A stretch of 64,000 nucleotides of DNA, from assembly GCA_945869475.1 (NCBI GenBank), contig CAMBOV010000007.1, positions 1 through 64,000 of the forward strand, read 5' to 3'. How positions within the stretch are numbered: the stretch's first letter is position 1; the number at the start of each line of letters is the position of its first letter. The stretch comes from Singulisphaera sp. GP187. Lineage in GTDB: Bacteria > Planctomycetota > Phycisphaerae > Phycisphaerales > SM1A02. The position numbers were made by a program, and so were the translations under genes. Of this stretch, positions 29,027 to 39,628 are shown in pieces. Below the pieces are notes generated by a model. It did no database searches. It saw only the letters and a program-made list of their open reading frames with translations, and was not told where the DNA came from.

Positions 29027-29108
29027 CGACAGAGCCTACTAGGCAGGCGCAGGCGGAGGCGCAGGAAAAGTCTCTCGCGCTCTGCTCGCTGTGCTACAGG
29101 GCACACTC

Positions 29109-30728
29109 TCACACACTCATTCGGTCGCGCAGTCCACTCGCGCGGTGCGTGCGTTGTTCAACCGCTGATTGAAATGCGTGCGCCGTCGCGATGATGAGCA
29201 CATCGCCTGTTGTGCGGGTGATTGCGGTGTAGAGCAACTCGCGCGTGACAACTGGGGATGGATGCGCGGGCAAGACAACGATGACGCGCTCGTACTCTGA
29301 TCCTTGCGACTTGTGAATCGTGAGCGCATACGCGGCTTCATGCTGTGGAAGCTGGGCGAGCGGCAGTGGATCACTCATGCCATCGATGAGCACCTCGAGT
29401 TCGCCTTGTGCGTTGCGCTGCACAACACCTGTGTCACCATTGCGTACTCCAGTCACCTCATCATTGACCGTCACGATGATGGGGCGTCCCGCGAACTCGT
29501 CGCCATCCTGCGCATCTGGATTTGAGGCGCCACCGACGCGCTTGGCAAGCATGCGATTGATCGCGAGCGATCCATCACGACCCCGCCGGTGACCGCACAA
29601 GACGCGACTCTCAGGGGCGCTCTTGAATGCCGCGAAACACGCATCGACGACACCGCGCGAATCGCTGACGACGTGCCATCGAACGGATGACGCCGCGTTG
29701 TCATTGAGCAGTGTGCGCACGCGATCCCACGCGCCATCATTCACCGCCGCGGCGACACGCGCAACAATGCCATCGGCAGGAAAGCGGTAGTTCTCAGTGA
29801 GCCGCACGGTGCACGACGAAAGTGGATGCGTCGTTTCGCCAGCGCCTGGCAGAATGTCGGCGAAGACCGACCCCGCTTCAACACTCGCGAGTTGATGCGC
29901 GTCGCCCAGCAGCACAAGACTCGCATCGGGATGGATCGCCTCGAGCAACTTTCGCATGAGTTCAAGGTCGATCATTGAAGACTCGTCGGCGATCACCAAT
30001 CGTTTGTTCGCAAGCGCATGTTCGCCGCGCGCGTACAGCGCTGCGTGGATCGTCGTTGCGGTGATGGTTGCGAGAGAGGCTCGCCGCATGCTGTTCTCGA
30101 GTCGTTTCGCGGCCTTTCCGGTTGGCGCGACAAGCGCGACTTCGACGGGCGCAATACTCAAGATCGCCGCGACCATCCGCGACGCAATCGTTGTCTTTCC
30201 AGTGCCTGGTCCACCCGTCACGATCGTGAGTTGATTGCGGCGAATCGCCGCAATGGCCTGCTCGGCAGGAGAAGTGGTCGTGGCGGGCGCACTCTGATGC
30301 CACGCACACTTCTTCGTTGCCCTCGCGCGCAGTGCGCTCGCAACCTGAATCTCATCATGACGGCACGTCGCGAGAAACAATTTTCGTCCATCGAGCACGA
30401 GCAGCTTGTCTGAGTCGGTGTGTGATCCTGCGCTGCCCGGCTGAACATATTGAACATGCGGATGCTTCGCGAGATCAGTGAGCCACGAAGCCGGCACAAC
30501 CGCGCTGAGGATGTCGCGTTCATCGCCGACCTTCGCGCCGCACCGAGTCGCATGAACAGGAAGATCGAAGTCAAGGCAGGTGTGCCCCTGCTGCAGCTGA
30601 TGAAAGAGCCAGACTGCAGCAGATGTGAGCGATCCCGCGGTTGGATCGACAACGCGCGCGAATCGTTCGCCCATCCACTGCGCACTCGCAGAGGGAGCGA
30701 GCTGGTCGATTAAAAGATCGTCGTTCAT
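29109..30728 (-). CDS. recD: RecBCD helicase/exonuclease subunit RecD
   Basis: A 539-residue superfamily 1B 5'-3' helicase, the fast motor of the RecBCD double-strand-break repair enzyme. Walker A GGPGTGKTT, motif II ADESSMIDLELM, motif III LVLLGDAHQLASVEAGSVF and the C-terminal YALTIHKSQGSEY (motif V) are all present. It is somewhat shorter than E. coli RecD (608). The start is fixed by an ATGA overlap with the end of recB, and upstream in-frame codons belong to recB. It is the last intact gene of a recC-recB-recD run, in which the upstream rhlE-like helicase gene is only 34 bp from recC. Confidence 0.93.
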   Translation of the reverse strand: MNDDLLIDQLAPSASAQWMGERFARVVDPTAGSLTSAAVWLFHQLQQGHTCLDFDLPVHATRCGAKVGDERDILSAVVPASWLTDLAKHPHVQYVQPGSAGSHTDSDKLLVLDGRKLFLATCRHDEIQVASALRARATKKCAWHQSAPATTTSPAEQAIAAIRRNQLTIVTGGPGTGKTTIASRMVAAILSIAPVEVALVAPTGKAAKRLENSMRRASLATITATTIHAALYARGEHALANKRLVIADESSMIDLELMRKLLEAIHPDASLVLLGDAHQLASVEAGSVFADILPGAGETTHPLSSCTVRLTENYRFPADGIVARVAAAVNDGAWDRVRTLLNDNAASSVRWHVVSDSRGVVDACFAAFKSAPESRVLCGHRRGRDGSLAINRMLAKRVGGASNPDAQDGDEFAGRPIIVTVNDEVTGVRNGDTGVVQRNAQGELEVLIDGMSDPLPLAQLPQHEAAYALTIHKSQGSEYERVIVVLPAHPSPVVTRELLYTAITRTTGDVLIIATAHAFQSAVEQRTHRASGLRDRMSV

Positions 30729-33700
30729 TGAGCGCCCTCCGCACGCGGCCCCGGCTCGCTCGATAAGAAGCACGCACTCAGCGCGCACACGAGTTCCGTC
30801 GATGGTCGCCACTGCCAGATTCCCTGACCTTTGATCGACGCATCCATCCCGCGCACGAAGAGATACGCGATACCCCCGATCGATGTTCCAAGCGCGGCTG
30901 TGTGTCCACGACGTGTCGCGAGCCAGCGCTCGATTGCAACGGCGTAGAGCGCCGCTTGCAGTGGATAAAGACTGCTGATCATTGCTTCATCGAGGGGCGA
31001 GAGTAAGTCACTCTCGCGCGTCGAACTGTACGCCTGCGCGGATGATCCAAGTCGATTCGACTTGTAGTCGTAGATGAACCACGCGCCATTACGCACTGCC
31101 ACGAGATCGATGTTGCCGACGAAGAGTCCGTTGAGATCGCGCGCGTTTAGTGCGCGAATTTTCGCGGCAAGTGCTTTGCTCCACGGCGCCGGATCGAGTG
31201 CGAATGCATCCGCGATCTTCTTGGGTGATCCGTTCCACGGAGTTGTGATGTTCATCTCTCGACGCGTTGCGCGCAGATTTGCAGCGAGATCAACAACGCT
31301 CGGAATCACGCCGTCAGTACATGGGGATGCAAGCGCGCTTGCGAGTGCGCTGGCGAGATCGGTGAAAAGTGTCGCGTCGCCAGCGCTTTCTGGAACGAGT
31401 CCCGCGAAATTTCTTTGCAGCGCGGTCGCGAGCGGCGAGCGGTCAGCGTCGAGTGCAAGCGCTGCGAATGCCGCTGGCTCAGCGAGAGATTCGTGCAGCG
31501 CCGTGCCAAGCGAAACACCAGCAACCTTCAGCCGCGTGATCGCGACATCGCAAGGCGTTGCACTGCCTGATTCATTTGGATCGCGCTTCGCCACCGCTCG
31601 ATCGCGATCGCGTTCTTCGTCGCCGTCGTCGCGATGCGCGAGACGTGTGAGCGCAGTGAAACTGACTTGGTCTTGCCACCGCGGAATCGTCGGTAGCGCG
31701 AGTGGCGACGCAAGCTCCGCGCTCAGCGCGAGAGGCGACCGAACATCATGTGCAAGTGGCAGCGCAACGATTCCAATCGCACTCGGCGCGAGCGCAGCCA
31801 GAGCGGTGAGATCGGCAGAGGCAAGCGCGAAAGCATCGAGTTGCACCTCTGCCTGCGCCTTCGCCTCAACGAACTTCGTGAGCCCGCGCGCGTGAACGAT
31901 CGTCGCGAGCGGTGACGCACTCGTCTTGCCGCCATGTAACCAAATGAGATGCGAACGCCAGCGCGAGCGGGTCAGCCCGACGTAGAGCACGCGCCGCTCT
32001 TCGCCGGCGCTCCTCTCACGTTCAGCCTCTGAAACACCATCATCGACACCGCGGTTGCGTTTTCCCATGAACGTCGGCAACCAGGTGACGCCGTAGGTGA
32101 GTCCTTTGCTGCTGTGAAGCGTTTGAATAGTCACCGCGTTCACGACACCGATCGAACGCGACCTGCATCGATCATCTCCCCCCATCCCACCTCCGTCGCC
32201 GCCGCTCTCGAGTTGCTCTGCGCACCAGATCGAAAGTGCGTTGGCGCCACAGATGCCATCCGCTTCAGCCGCTGTGACGAGTTCGAGCAAATGTCGGTAG
32301 TCAAGCAGAAATCGCTCGCCACAGTCGTCTGTGGTCAATCCGGTAATGCCGTTCGTCGGCGAGTTCGCACTCTCGACCAACTGCTCGATCGCAGCGGCGG
32401 CGCCATGCTTCTCGCACGCCTCGCTCGCGTGGCGAATGCGCGACAACCACAGCGCCGGCTCACCGATCGACTGCGCGTGATTCATCCCAAGAAGTCGGCC
32501 GGCGCACGCTGCGAGCGCTGCACTGGGATGGTCTGGTCGCGCGAGCGCCGACATGATCTGTGTGATCTCGATCGCCGCCTCTGAACTGAACACCGTTGCA
32601 TTTCCGAGCACGATCGCAGGAACTCCAAGCGCGCGAAGTTCAGCGCCGATCCGATTATTCTGCCCGTGCGTGTGACACAAGACTGCGATGTCACTCGGTC
32701 GCAGCGGACGCATCGCATCGCCCTCTCGCTCGCACACCATGTTTCCAACGCTGAGCTCTTCTTGGATGGCACGCGCGATACAGGGCCACGCGACGGCCAG
32801 CGTCTCTTCGTCAACACCATGATGCACGACGATGCCAGCCCCGCGCTTCGCGCCCTTCCACGCAGCGCGTGGCTGCGAGTAGTGACTTGTGACCGTGTCG
32901 GGTTTGATCTTGGCATGAAAGAACGGCTCGGGAATCTCGAAGAGCGCGTTCACTGCATGCACGAGCGCGCGATCCGATCGATAACTGACTGCGAGCGAGC
33001 GACGGTGGGTGCGCGCAGCGTCGCTGCCGTCTCGGTCGCGAAGCGCCAAGTAACTCTCGAGATCAGCATCGCGAAAGGCATAGATGCTCTGTTTGGGATC
33101 GCCCACGAGAAAGAGATCGTGGTTCGGCGAATCGATGAAGAGCCGCTCGAGGATTTCGGCTTGCAATAAGTTGGTGTCTTGAAACTCATCCACCACTGCA
33201 AAGTCGAAGAGCCCGCGCACGGCCGTCAGTAGCGGCGAGTTGTCAACACGCAGAGCATCAACGAGTCGCTCAAGCACATCTTGAAAGCTGAAGATTCGCA
33301 GCCGAGCTCGCCGAGCCGTGAGCCGCGCGTGAGCATCGACCACGATGACATTGGTTGCCGCACCAACGTTGTCGCGCCAGAGTTGCACACCCGCTGAGAG
33401 TTGCGACTGCACCTCTCGAAAGAGCGGCGCGGATGTGAGCGCATGAGCTTTGTTGTTCAACTCAGACTTCTTCTTCGCGAGCGCTGTGACCGCTGAAGCA
33501 TTCGAGCACAGTAAAGCAGTGCCCGCGAGCGCCTTCCCAAGATCAATCGCGCAGATCGCTCGGTCGCGCGTCGTCGCCGCGTCACCGACTCGCTTTACAC
33601 AGTCGAGAAGCGACGCAACGACCTTCTTTCCCTCGGCGAGGAGTGTCTCGGCGAGATCACCGAACCACGCATGCAAGACGTTGTTCGCAACAAATGCATC

Positions 33701-34321
33701 GACCCACACGTGCCACGCGGCTGCGGCAGTTGGGTAGTCCGCACGCTGCATCCTCTCTCGAATGCGTGGATTGCCAAGCGCCGTCTCGAGCGGTCGATTC
33801 AGGGCAGAGGGCGCTCCGACCGTCGTCGCCCACACCTCATCGAGCATCGCCGAGGCGCTCCACGCATCGAGTACGGCGCGCCTTTGGCTGCCCTTCGCGT
33901 CTGGATCGAGTTGCCATCCTGCAAGACCGAAGGCTGCAGCGGCTGCGGCGTGTTCTTGCAACATGCGCAAACAGAAACCGTCGATCGTCGTGATGCATGC
34001 ACTATCGAACGCAAGCAGCGCCGCCTGCAATCGACCGCGCACTTCGTCGGTCAGTTGGCCGCTCGCCTCGGCGGCGGCATCTTCGCTGAGCGCCTTGCGA
34101 AAAACTTCGCAGACACGCTGTGAGAGTTCAGCCGCGGCCGCGCGCGTAAAACTCGTCATCAACATCCGCTCAATCGGTGTGCCATCTTTAACTCGGCGCA
34201 GCGCGATCTGCTCGATCGACCAGGTCTTGCCCGTGCCTGCACTCGCTTCGATCACCGTGGTGCCTTGAAGCAGCGCATCGCTCGGGACAAACTGTTGAGA
34301 ATGCTGCGTCACTTCTCCCAT
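30725..34321 (-). CDS. recB: RecBCD helicase/nuclease subunit RecB
   Basis: About 1198 residues with a UvrD-type helicase and C-terminal nuclease. Walker A EASAGTGKT is at about residue 25-33, FAVVDEFQDTNLLQAEIL is motif II, and HSSKGLTYGVTWLP and VLYVGLTRSRWR are motifs V and VI. The nuclease domain contains FVGNIDLVAVRNGAWFIYDYKSNRLG, matching the Asp...Asp-x-Lys catalytic site (GxxDL...DYKSN). The start is uncertain. The ATG at 34321 overlaps the recC stop by 13 bp, and a GTG at 34312 is also possible. An earlier in-frame ATG at 34351 lies well inside recC. The stop is coupled to recD by ATGA. Confidence 0.93.
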   Translation of the reverse strand: MGEVTQHSQQFVPSDALLQGTTVIEASAGTGKTWSIEQIALRRVKDGTPIERMLMTSFTRAAAAELSQRVCEVFRKALSEDAAAEASGQLTDEVRGRLQAALLAFDSACITTIDGFCLRMLQEHAAAAAAFGLAGWQLDPDAKGSQRRAVLDAWSASAMLDEVWATTVGAPSALNRPLETALGNPRIRERMQRADYPTAAAAWHVWVDAFVANNVLHAWFGDLAETLLAEGKKVVASLLDCVKRVGDAATTRDRAICAIDLGKALAGTALLCSNASAVTALAKKKSELNNKAHALTSAPLFREVQSQLSAGVQLWRDNVGAATNVIVVDAHARLTARRARLRIFSFQDVLERLVDALRVDNSPLLTAVRGLFDFAVVDEFQDTNLLQAEILERLFIDSPNHDLFLVGDPKQSIYAFRDADLESYLALRDRDGSDAARTHRRSLAVSYRSDRALVHAVNALFEIPEPFFHAKIKPDTVTSHYSQPRAAWKGAKRGAGIVVHHGVDEETLAVAWPCIARAIQEELSVGNMVCEREGDAMRPLRPSDIAVLCHTHGQNNRIGAELRALGVPAIVLGNATVFSSEAAIEITQIMSALARPDHPSAALAACAGRLLGMNHAQSIGEPALWLSRIRHASEACEKHGAAAAIEQLVESANSPTNGITGLTTDDCGERFLLDYRHLLELVTAAEADGICGANALSIWCAEQLESGGDGGGMGGDDRCRSRSIGVVNAVTIQTLHSSKGLTYGVTWLPTFMGKRNRGVDDGVSEAERERSAGEERRVLYVGLTRSRWRSHLIWLHGGKTSASPLATIVHARGLTKFVEAKAQAEVQLDAFALASADLTALAALAPSAIGIVALPLAHDVRSPLALSAELASPLALPTIPRWQDQVSFTALTRLAHRDDGDEERDRDRAVAKRDPNESGSATPCDVAITRLKVAGVSLGTALHESLAEPAAFAALALDADRSPLATALQRNFAGLVPESAGDATLFTDLASALASALASPCTDGVIPSVVDLAANLRATRREMNITTPWNGSPKKIADAFALDPAPWSKALAAKIRALNARDLNGLFVGNIDLVAVRNGAWFIYDYKSNRLGSSAQAYSSTRESDLLSPLDEAMISSLYPLQAALYAVAIERWLATRRGHTAALGTSIGGIAYLFVRGMDASIKGQGIWQWRPSTELVCALSACFLSSEPGPRAEGAQ

Positions 34322-37300
34322 CCAGTCTTCGCAAGCAACCCTGCGAGCCATGCAGCGATGTCCACGAATGTCTGCGGCGTCGCGCCGTGCGATGCATACT
34401 CAAAGAACTGTTGACCACGAAAGGCAAGCGGGATGTTTCGGTCGAACTCGAGTTGATCGTCAAACGCCACCTTTGCGCGCGCGAGTTTGCCTGCTGGGGT
34501 TTGCACGTTTGCACGAATCCATGGATGGAGCAGCTTTCCACTGAACGGCATCAACTCTTTGTGCGAAGCGCTCGCCCACGCGCCAATCTCGTTGAGAGTC
34601 GCAGCCGCGACGAGCGCGGGGACTGGCGCACGCCAGTCCACTTTGATTTTGTCCGCAGTTCCGATGGTCACGAGCATCGACCGCCGATTGGCGTGTGTCG
34701 AACACCACGCGAGATGCTCGAGCCAGGCCGAGAGCAGATCCTCGCCCTTGCCCTCTTTCGCGAAGAGCAATTGCGTCGCGGCGCATTCGAGTTGCAGCGT
34801 CTCGCACACGATCTGTGGAGCGCTACCAGTCACGTCAAACGTGTACTCGTCGCACTTCCATCTCGCACCGAGCGGCTCGCCTTCACTGGCGAAGCGCTCC
34901 TCGATCGCTTTTCGCGCCGCTCGAGGTCGCGAGGCGATGTCATTCCACTCGATTGATCCAGACGCTCCGTGTGGAAGGTCGCCATCGAGCCGCAACTCCT
35001 CCCGAATCGAGGCCTCGCCGATGCCGTGAACGGATCGCGAGAGCGCCTGCTTGCGCATGGTGTAAAGCATCCGCGCATCGTGTAGCGGATGAAACTCGAT
35101 CGGCTCAATCGTTGACTTGATGACGCCGAGCGGGTCAATGGGTCGCAATCCACTCGCCTTCACAAATGCGCTAACGGGATCTTTCAGCACACGCGCCATC
35201 TCTCGCACCGACGGGATGTCGACACGAACGGCCGCGACGGTCGTCGCGACCACCCCTGTCGGCACAGCGACCGTTGTCGGCGCTACAAATGATCGCTGAC
35301 TCACGTGCGCTCGAGCGAGCGCGATTCGCGTCGCACGATCATGCGCTTTCACATCGAAGCCCGCAGGCGCGTCATTGGGCCACGCCTCGGGTTGATCGGC
35401 CATCGGCACATGACTGCGGCAGCACTGCGACTTCGCACGCTCGAGCGAGAGTGAACCGTCACCCGCTCGCAGATGATCAACGCACGTCTCAATCAACCGA
35501 TCGACAACGGGCGACGCTGGTTTCGCGCGAGAGGTACTCGCCTCAATTCCCTCGTAGACCACGATCAGCCGATCCGTTGCCGCGTGAATCGTTTCAAGCA
35601 ACAAGAGCAAGTCATCGTTGCGCGAATTGCGATCGCCCGCACGCGGACAAAGTGTTTCGATGTCCATCACGTTGCTCTTGAATGGACGGGGAAAGACTCC
35701 TCGGTCAACTCCCACGAGTGCGATGCACCGAAATGGCACGCTGCGCATTGGTGAAAGTCGAGCAAGTGTGATGCCGCCGCTGGCGAAGCGCGCTCCATCG
35801 GTCACACTCTCGAACTCCTTGGCAAACTCGCTGCGCGCAACGGCGAACTCGACCGCAGGCAAATCAGCATCCTTCGCGACTCGTGCGACTCTCTCGACCG
35901 CGCGGTCGATCTGCGCGCGCTGCTCCCCCCACTGCGCACTCGATGAAGTGGGCATGATGCGATCGAAGATCGCGCGCAACTCTTCTGCCCACGCGTCGAT
36001 CGTCTTGACGGCAATGCCGCCACGACTGAGATGCGCCGCTTCTTGATTCGTAGCGCCTGCGACCGACTCTGCGAATGCTTGCAACCTCTCGATGCGCGCA
36101 CCGACAGCGTGAAAGACCGACGTTGACTTCCCAGCAACGCCCGCTGATGCGCGACACGATCCAATCACATGCTCTTGCGCTTGCGAATCGCCCGCGACGG
36201 TTCCCAAGATCACTCGGTCAATCGCCCACGCAATGGTGTGCAGTTCATCATCTGCCGCGTCGCTCGTGCCGATCCACCTGCGGCGATGTGCGGCGTCGAA
36301 GAATCGCGACGCTCCAGCCTCAGCGATCACATCGAGTTGTCTTCGCACATCATCGACACTCTCACCGATCGCATCACAGACAACCTCGCTCGAGATGAGC
36401 GCAGAAACCTGCGCAAATGCAGCGTCGTCAATGACAAGGTCCATGATCGCCACTGCGGCATGGGCAACTGGCGATTGATCGCTCGCGGCGGCATCGGCAT
36501 TGCGCAAGGAGAGTCGCTTCTCGACGGGCATTTCGGCAGCGCGACGGGCGAAGAGTGCTTGCAGCGAACCGCCATACATTGCCAGACTCGGCACGAGGAT
36601 CGCCACCTCTTCTTGCGCAAGCCCTTCGATCTCTGCGAACGCGCGCAGAATTTCGTCGTGCACAACTTCGGCCGCGCGCGATGCAGAACTCACGGCATGA
36701 AACTGCACGGATGCGTCGACAGTTGCCGCGACCTCGCGCGCTGGACGATCCTCACGCACCGCTTGTTGCACAGCCGCGAGCAGTGTTGTTGAGGGGGCAG
36801 ACTCGCTCTCGCACGCATGTTCGTCGACGCGGGCAAGTGCGTCGATCACTTTCGCCGCTTCGAATGCCACCGCGCCAAAGGTCTCGCGCAATCCGTTGCG
36901 CTCATCACGTTTGTGCGCCGCGCGGTAACTCTCGATATCCGTTCCAGCGCGCGCCGCGCGCTTGGCGATTATGCGGTCGGAGGCGCCATCCTCGATCAAT
37001 TCTTCGGTGGGCACGAGCATGTGCACGCACACTGGAATGTGTCGCGCAAGCCCCTCGAGGAACGCAAAGACCGATGGCGGCAACGTTGAGACTCCAAAGA
37101 CGCTCACGAAACGAATCGAGTGCAATCCTGCGGGATAGCTGCCGCTCTCGAGCTTCTTCGCCAGTGCATAGAAGTGCTTCCACGCCTCGTGCGGCTTCCA
37201 TTTTCCTGGCACCACATCACGCCACAGTGAACGTTGCCACGACTCGGCTTCGATGGCGCTCGCGGACCATCGATCATCCGCATCGCGCCACGCACTGTCG

Positions 37301-37881
37301 CGCGCGAGCCACGAAGCGATCATCTCGGGACGGTCCATCTCGTACCGATCGAAAGACTCCGCGAGCGCATGACTATGCGTCAGGAGCGTCTCCAGAGCGA
37401 GCCCGCCCGACGAGTCACGACACGCCGCGAGAAACGGCGCGATGCGCGCACTCAGCGCAGCACTCGCACGCGTGACATGTGCTGCGATGCGATAGGCAAG
37501 TTCTTGAATGTCCTGTCGACTCGACGTAGGAAGTTCGTCGTCGCACGCGAGCGCTGTCACATCAAAGAGGAACTTTCGCAGGAAGGGAGTCTCGACTCCA
37601 CCCCATGCGCCGAGTCGATTCGCCATGTCGCGCCGCAACCATCGATGCATTCCCGCTCCTTGCAGAACGACAATGCACTCATCGAGTGGATTCGATGCGT
37701 CAAGATCCCCCAGCCGCTGTGCGAGGTCGTGTGCGAGCCCATCTGCGCGCGTGGCTCGCACAACAATGAGATGGCCGTGGTCGCCACTTTCGCCGTAACG
37801 ACCATCGCGCACCACATGCGCCCCATGCGCAGATTGCTCATTCGTATCGTGTGACACTGAACCGAGTGTATGGCTCGTCAC
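34309..37881 (-). CDS. recC: RecBCD subunit RecC
   Basis: A 1190-residue inactivated helicase/nuclease-like subunit that holds the complex together and recognises the regulatory sequence (Chi in E. coli). N-terminal family signatures are seen: a DPLDECIVVLQGAGMHRWL-type segment and NRLGAWGGVETPFLRKFLF. Later come QEEVAILVPSLAMYGGSLQALFA and GVDRGVFPRPFKSN. No intact Walker A is visible, as expected for RecC. The first 35 residues are poorly conserved, so the true start may be later than 37881. The stop overlaps recB. Order recC-recB-recD without recX or ptrA in between. Confidence 0.9.
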   Translation of the reverse strand: MTSHTLGSVSHDTNEQSAHGAHVVRDGRYGESGDHGHLIVVRATRADGLAHDLAQRLGDLDASNPLDECIVVLQGAGMHRWLRRDMANRLGAWGGVETPFLRKFLFDVTALACDDELPTSSRQDIQELAYRIAAHVTRASAALSARIAPFLAACRDSSGGLALETLLTHSHALAESFDRYEMDRPEMIASWLARDSAWRDADDRWSASAIEAESWQRSLWRDVVPGKWKPHEAWKHFYALAKKLESGSYPAGLHSIRFVSVFGVSTLPPSVFAFLEGLARHIPVCVHMLVPTEELIEDGASDRIIAKRAARAGTDIESYRAAHKRDERNGLRETFGAVAFEAAKVIDALARVDEHACESESAPSTTLLAAVQQAVREDRPAREVAATVDASVQFHAVSSASRAAEVVHDEILRAFAEIEGLAQEEVAILVPSLAMYGGSLQALFARRAAEMPVEKRLSLRNADAAASDQSPVAHAAVAIMDLVIDDAAFAQVSALISSEVVCDAIGESVDDVRRQLDVIAEAGASRFFDAAHRRRWIGTSDAADDELHTIAWAIDRVILGTVAGDSQAQEHVIGSCRASAGVAGKSTSVFHAVGARIERLQAFAESVAGATNQEAAHLSRGGIAVKTIDAWAEELRAIFDRIMPTSSSAQWGEQRAQIDRAVERVARVAKDADLPAVEFAVARSEFAKEFESVTDGARFASGGITLARLSPMRSVPFRCIALVGVDRGVFPRPFKSNVMDIETLCPRAGDRNSRNDDLLLLLETIHAATDRLIVVYEGIEASTSRAKPASPVVDRLIETCVDHLRAGDGSLSLERAKSQCCRSHVPMADQPEAWPNDAPAGFDVKAHDRATRIALARAHVSQRSFVAPTTVAVPTGVVATTVAAVRVDIPSVREMARVLKDPVSAFVKASGLRPIDPLGVIKSTIEPIEFHPLHDARMLYTMRKQALSRSVHGIGEASIREELRLDGDLPHGASGSIEWNDIASRPRAARKAIEERFASEGEPLGARWKCDEYTFDVTGSAPQIVCETLQLECAATQLLFAKEGKGEDLLSAWLEHLAWCSTHANRRSMLVTIGTADKIKVDWRAPVPALVAAATLNEIGAWASASHKELMPFSGKLLHPWIRANVQTPAGKLARAKVAFDDQLEFDRNIPLAFRGQQFFEYASHGATPQTFVDIAAWLAGLLAKTGWEK

Positions 37882-37915
37882 ACAATGTCAAGGGCCATCT
37901 TGAATGCGCCAACTC

Positions 37916-39481
37916 TCAGCGATGACCTGTCCGACGCGCAGACGATGGAGCGCTTTGTCGCCCGTGGCTCGGTCCAGAATTTGGACCGCGATTGCCGCCA
38001 CCATGCGATCCATGTTGTGGACCTTGGTTGCGCGGCGGATTCGCACCACCGCGACCTCGCGGTGCCGCGTGGGGGACAGCATGCTGTACAGCATGTTGTG
38101 CAGCCCTCGCTGGCGCCGCTGGCATGGCAGGAAGATTCGTCGGCAACGCCACAACCGGAATTTGCTTGCGTGTCAACTTTTCGACGCTGCGCAGAAGTCC
38201 GCGCTCTTCTGGAGAGCAGAACGTGATCGCGATGCCCGATGCGCCCGCGCGCGCGGTGCGACCGATGCGATGCACATACGCCTCGGGCTCCATCGGCAGA
38301 TCAAAGTTGATCACGTGGGTGATGCCATCGACATCGATTCCGCGTGCTGCAATGTCCGTCGCAACGAGCACCGGCGATTCGCCTGAACGAAAGGCCTCGA
38401 GCGTGCGCGTGCGGTGATTCTGCGCCTTGTTTCCGTGAATCGCTCCCGCGGTGACGCCCGCGGCATGCAATCGCTTGACCACACGGTCTGCGCCGTGCTT
38501 GGTCTTGGTGAACACGAGTGTTCGTTCGACGCCAGGCGATCGAAGAATGTGGAGCAAGAGCTGCGTTTTCTGCGTTATGGCGACCTGGTAGAGCTGCTGC
38601 TCGATGCGATCGACCGTCGATGCGACAGGCGTGACAGCAACGCGCACGGGATCCTTCAAGAACGAATCTGCAAGATGCTTGATCTCTGCCGGCATCGTCG
38701 CCGAAAAGAGCATTGTCTGACGCTTCAATGGAACCGCTTTCATGATGCGGCGAATTGGATCGATGAATCCCATGTCGAGCATGCGATCCGCTTCGTCGAG
38801 CACAGCGAATGAGATCGATCCAAGATCAACGAGTCGCTGCTGCATGAGATCGGTGAGGCGACCAGGCGTTGCGACGATGATGTCGACGCCATTTCGAAGC
38901 GCGTTTACTTGCGGACGCTGATTGACTCCGCCGAAGATCACGACGTGACGAAGCTTTGTGTTTCGTCCGTACGTTGCGAAACTCTCGCCGATTTGCGCAG
39001 CGAGTTCGCGGGTTGGAGCGAGGATGAGTGCACGTGGAGCGCGACCTTGCGTGCGCAGAGTCTGCACAGCTTCGGCGCGCAACATTTGATGCAAGATTGG
39101 CAGCGCAAACGCGGCGGTTTTTCCTGTTCCAGTTTGTGCGATGCCAAGAATGTCACGACCTTCGAGCGCGGGCGGAATCGCTTGCGTCTGAATCGGAGTG
39201 GGAGTTGTGTAACCCTCGGCCTTCAGCGCGTCGAGAATTGGCTTGGCGAGCAGCAGCGGAGTGAACTCGCAGGCTGTGGTTGATGCGAGAGTTGATGCGA
39301 GATTGGAAGCAGACGATGGTGAAGCGATATCAATAGACAATGAACGAAAACTTTCTGACCATCGGCCTTTTCGGAGACCGAGAGTCGGTGATTTGGACGG
39401 ATCTGGTACTGCCGCGGCGAGCCGGGAATGCACAGGATCAGGCCTGTTGGCGCTGAAAAGGACGCTTCCGATGCGTCCCAC
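37916..39481 (-). CDS. rhlE: DEAD-box RNA helicase, RhlE type
   Basis: A 521-residue ATP-dependent RNA helicase. Q motif TTPTPIQTQAIPPALEGRD, Walker A AQTGTGKTA, DEAD motif FAVLDEADRMLDMGF, SAT motif FSATMP and motif VI YVHRIGRTARAG are all intact. RhlE-like proteins remodel structured RNA and ribosome intermediates. The last 70 residues are Gly, Asn, Arg and His rich, giving a basic RNA-binding tail. The N-terminal 60-70 residues before TPLLLAKPIL have no family match, so the true start may be an internal codon, such as a TTG near 39345. It lies 34 bp upstream of recC on the same strand. Confidence 0.9.
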   Translation of the reverse strand: MGRIGSVLFSANRPDPVHSRLAAAVPDPSKSPTLGLRKGRWSESFRSLSIDIASPSSASNLASTLASTTACEFTPLLLAKPILDALKAEGYTTPTPIQTQAIPPALEGRDILGIAQTGTGKTAAFALPILHQMLRAEAVQTLRTQGRAPRALILAPTRELAAQIGESFATYGRNTKLRHVVIFGGVNQRPQVNALRNGVDIIVATPGRLTDLMQQRLVDLGSISFAVLDEADRMLDMGFIDPIRRIMKAVPLKRQTMLFSATMPAEIKHLADSFLKDPVRVAVTPVASTVDRIEQQLYQVAITQKTQLLLHILRSPGVERTLVFTKTKHGADRVVKRLHAAGVTAGAIHGNKAQNHRTRTLEAFRSGESPVLVATDIAARGIDVDGITHVINFDLPMEPEAYVHRIGRTARAGASGIAITFCSPEERGLLRSVEKLTRKQIPVVALPTNLPAMPAAPARAAQHAVQHAVPHAAPRGRGGANPPRNQGPQHGSHGGGNRGPNSGPSHGRQSAPSSARRTGHR

Positions 39482-39628
39482 AGCTGCCGGCTGAATCCCA
39501 GAGAATCGTCGAAAGCGAAGTGCGTTCGACCTGAGGCTACCGGCGGGGAAGAGGCACTATAGGGCAATCATCGGCAAATGCAAGCGAAACTCTTCAGTCG
39601 CAGGGAGCGGTCATCCGCCGCCTTCTCC

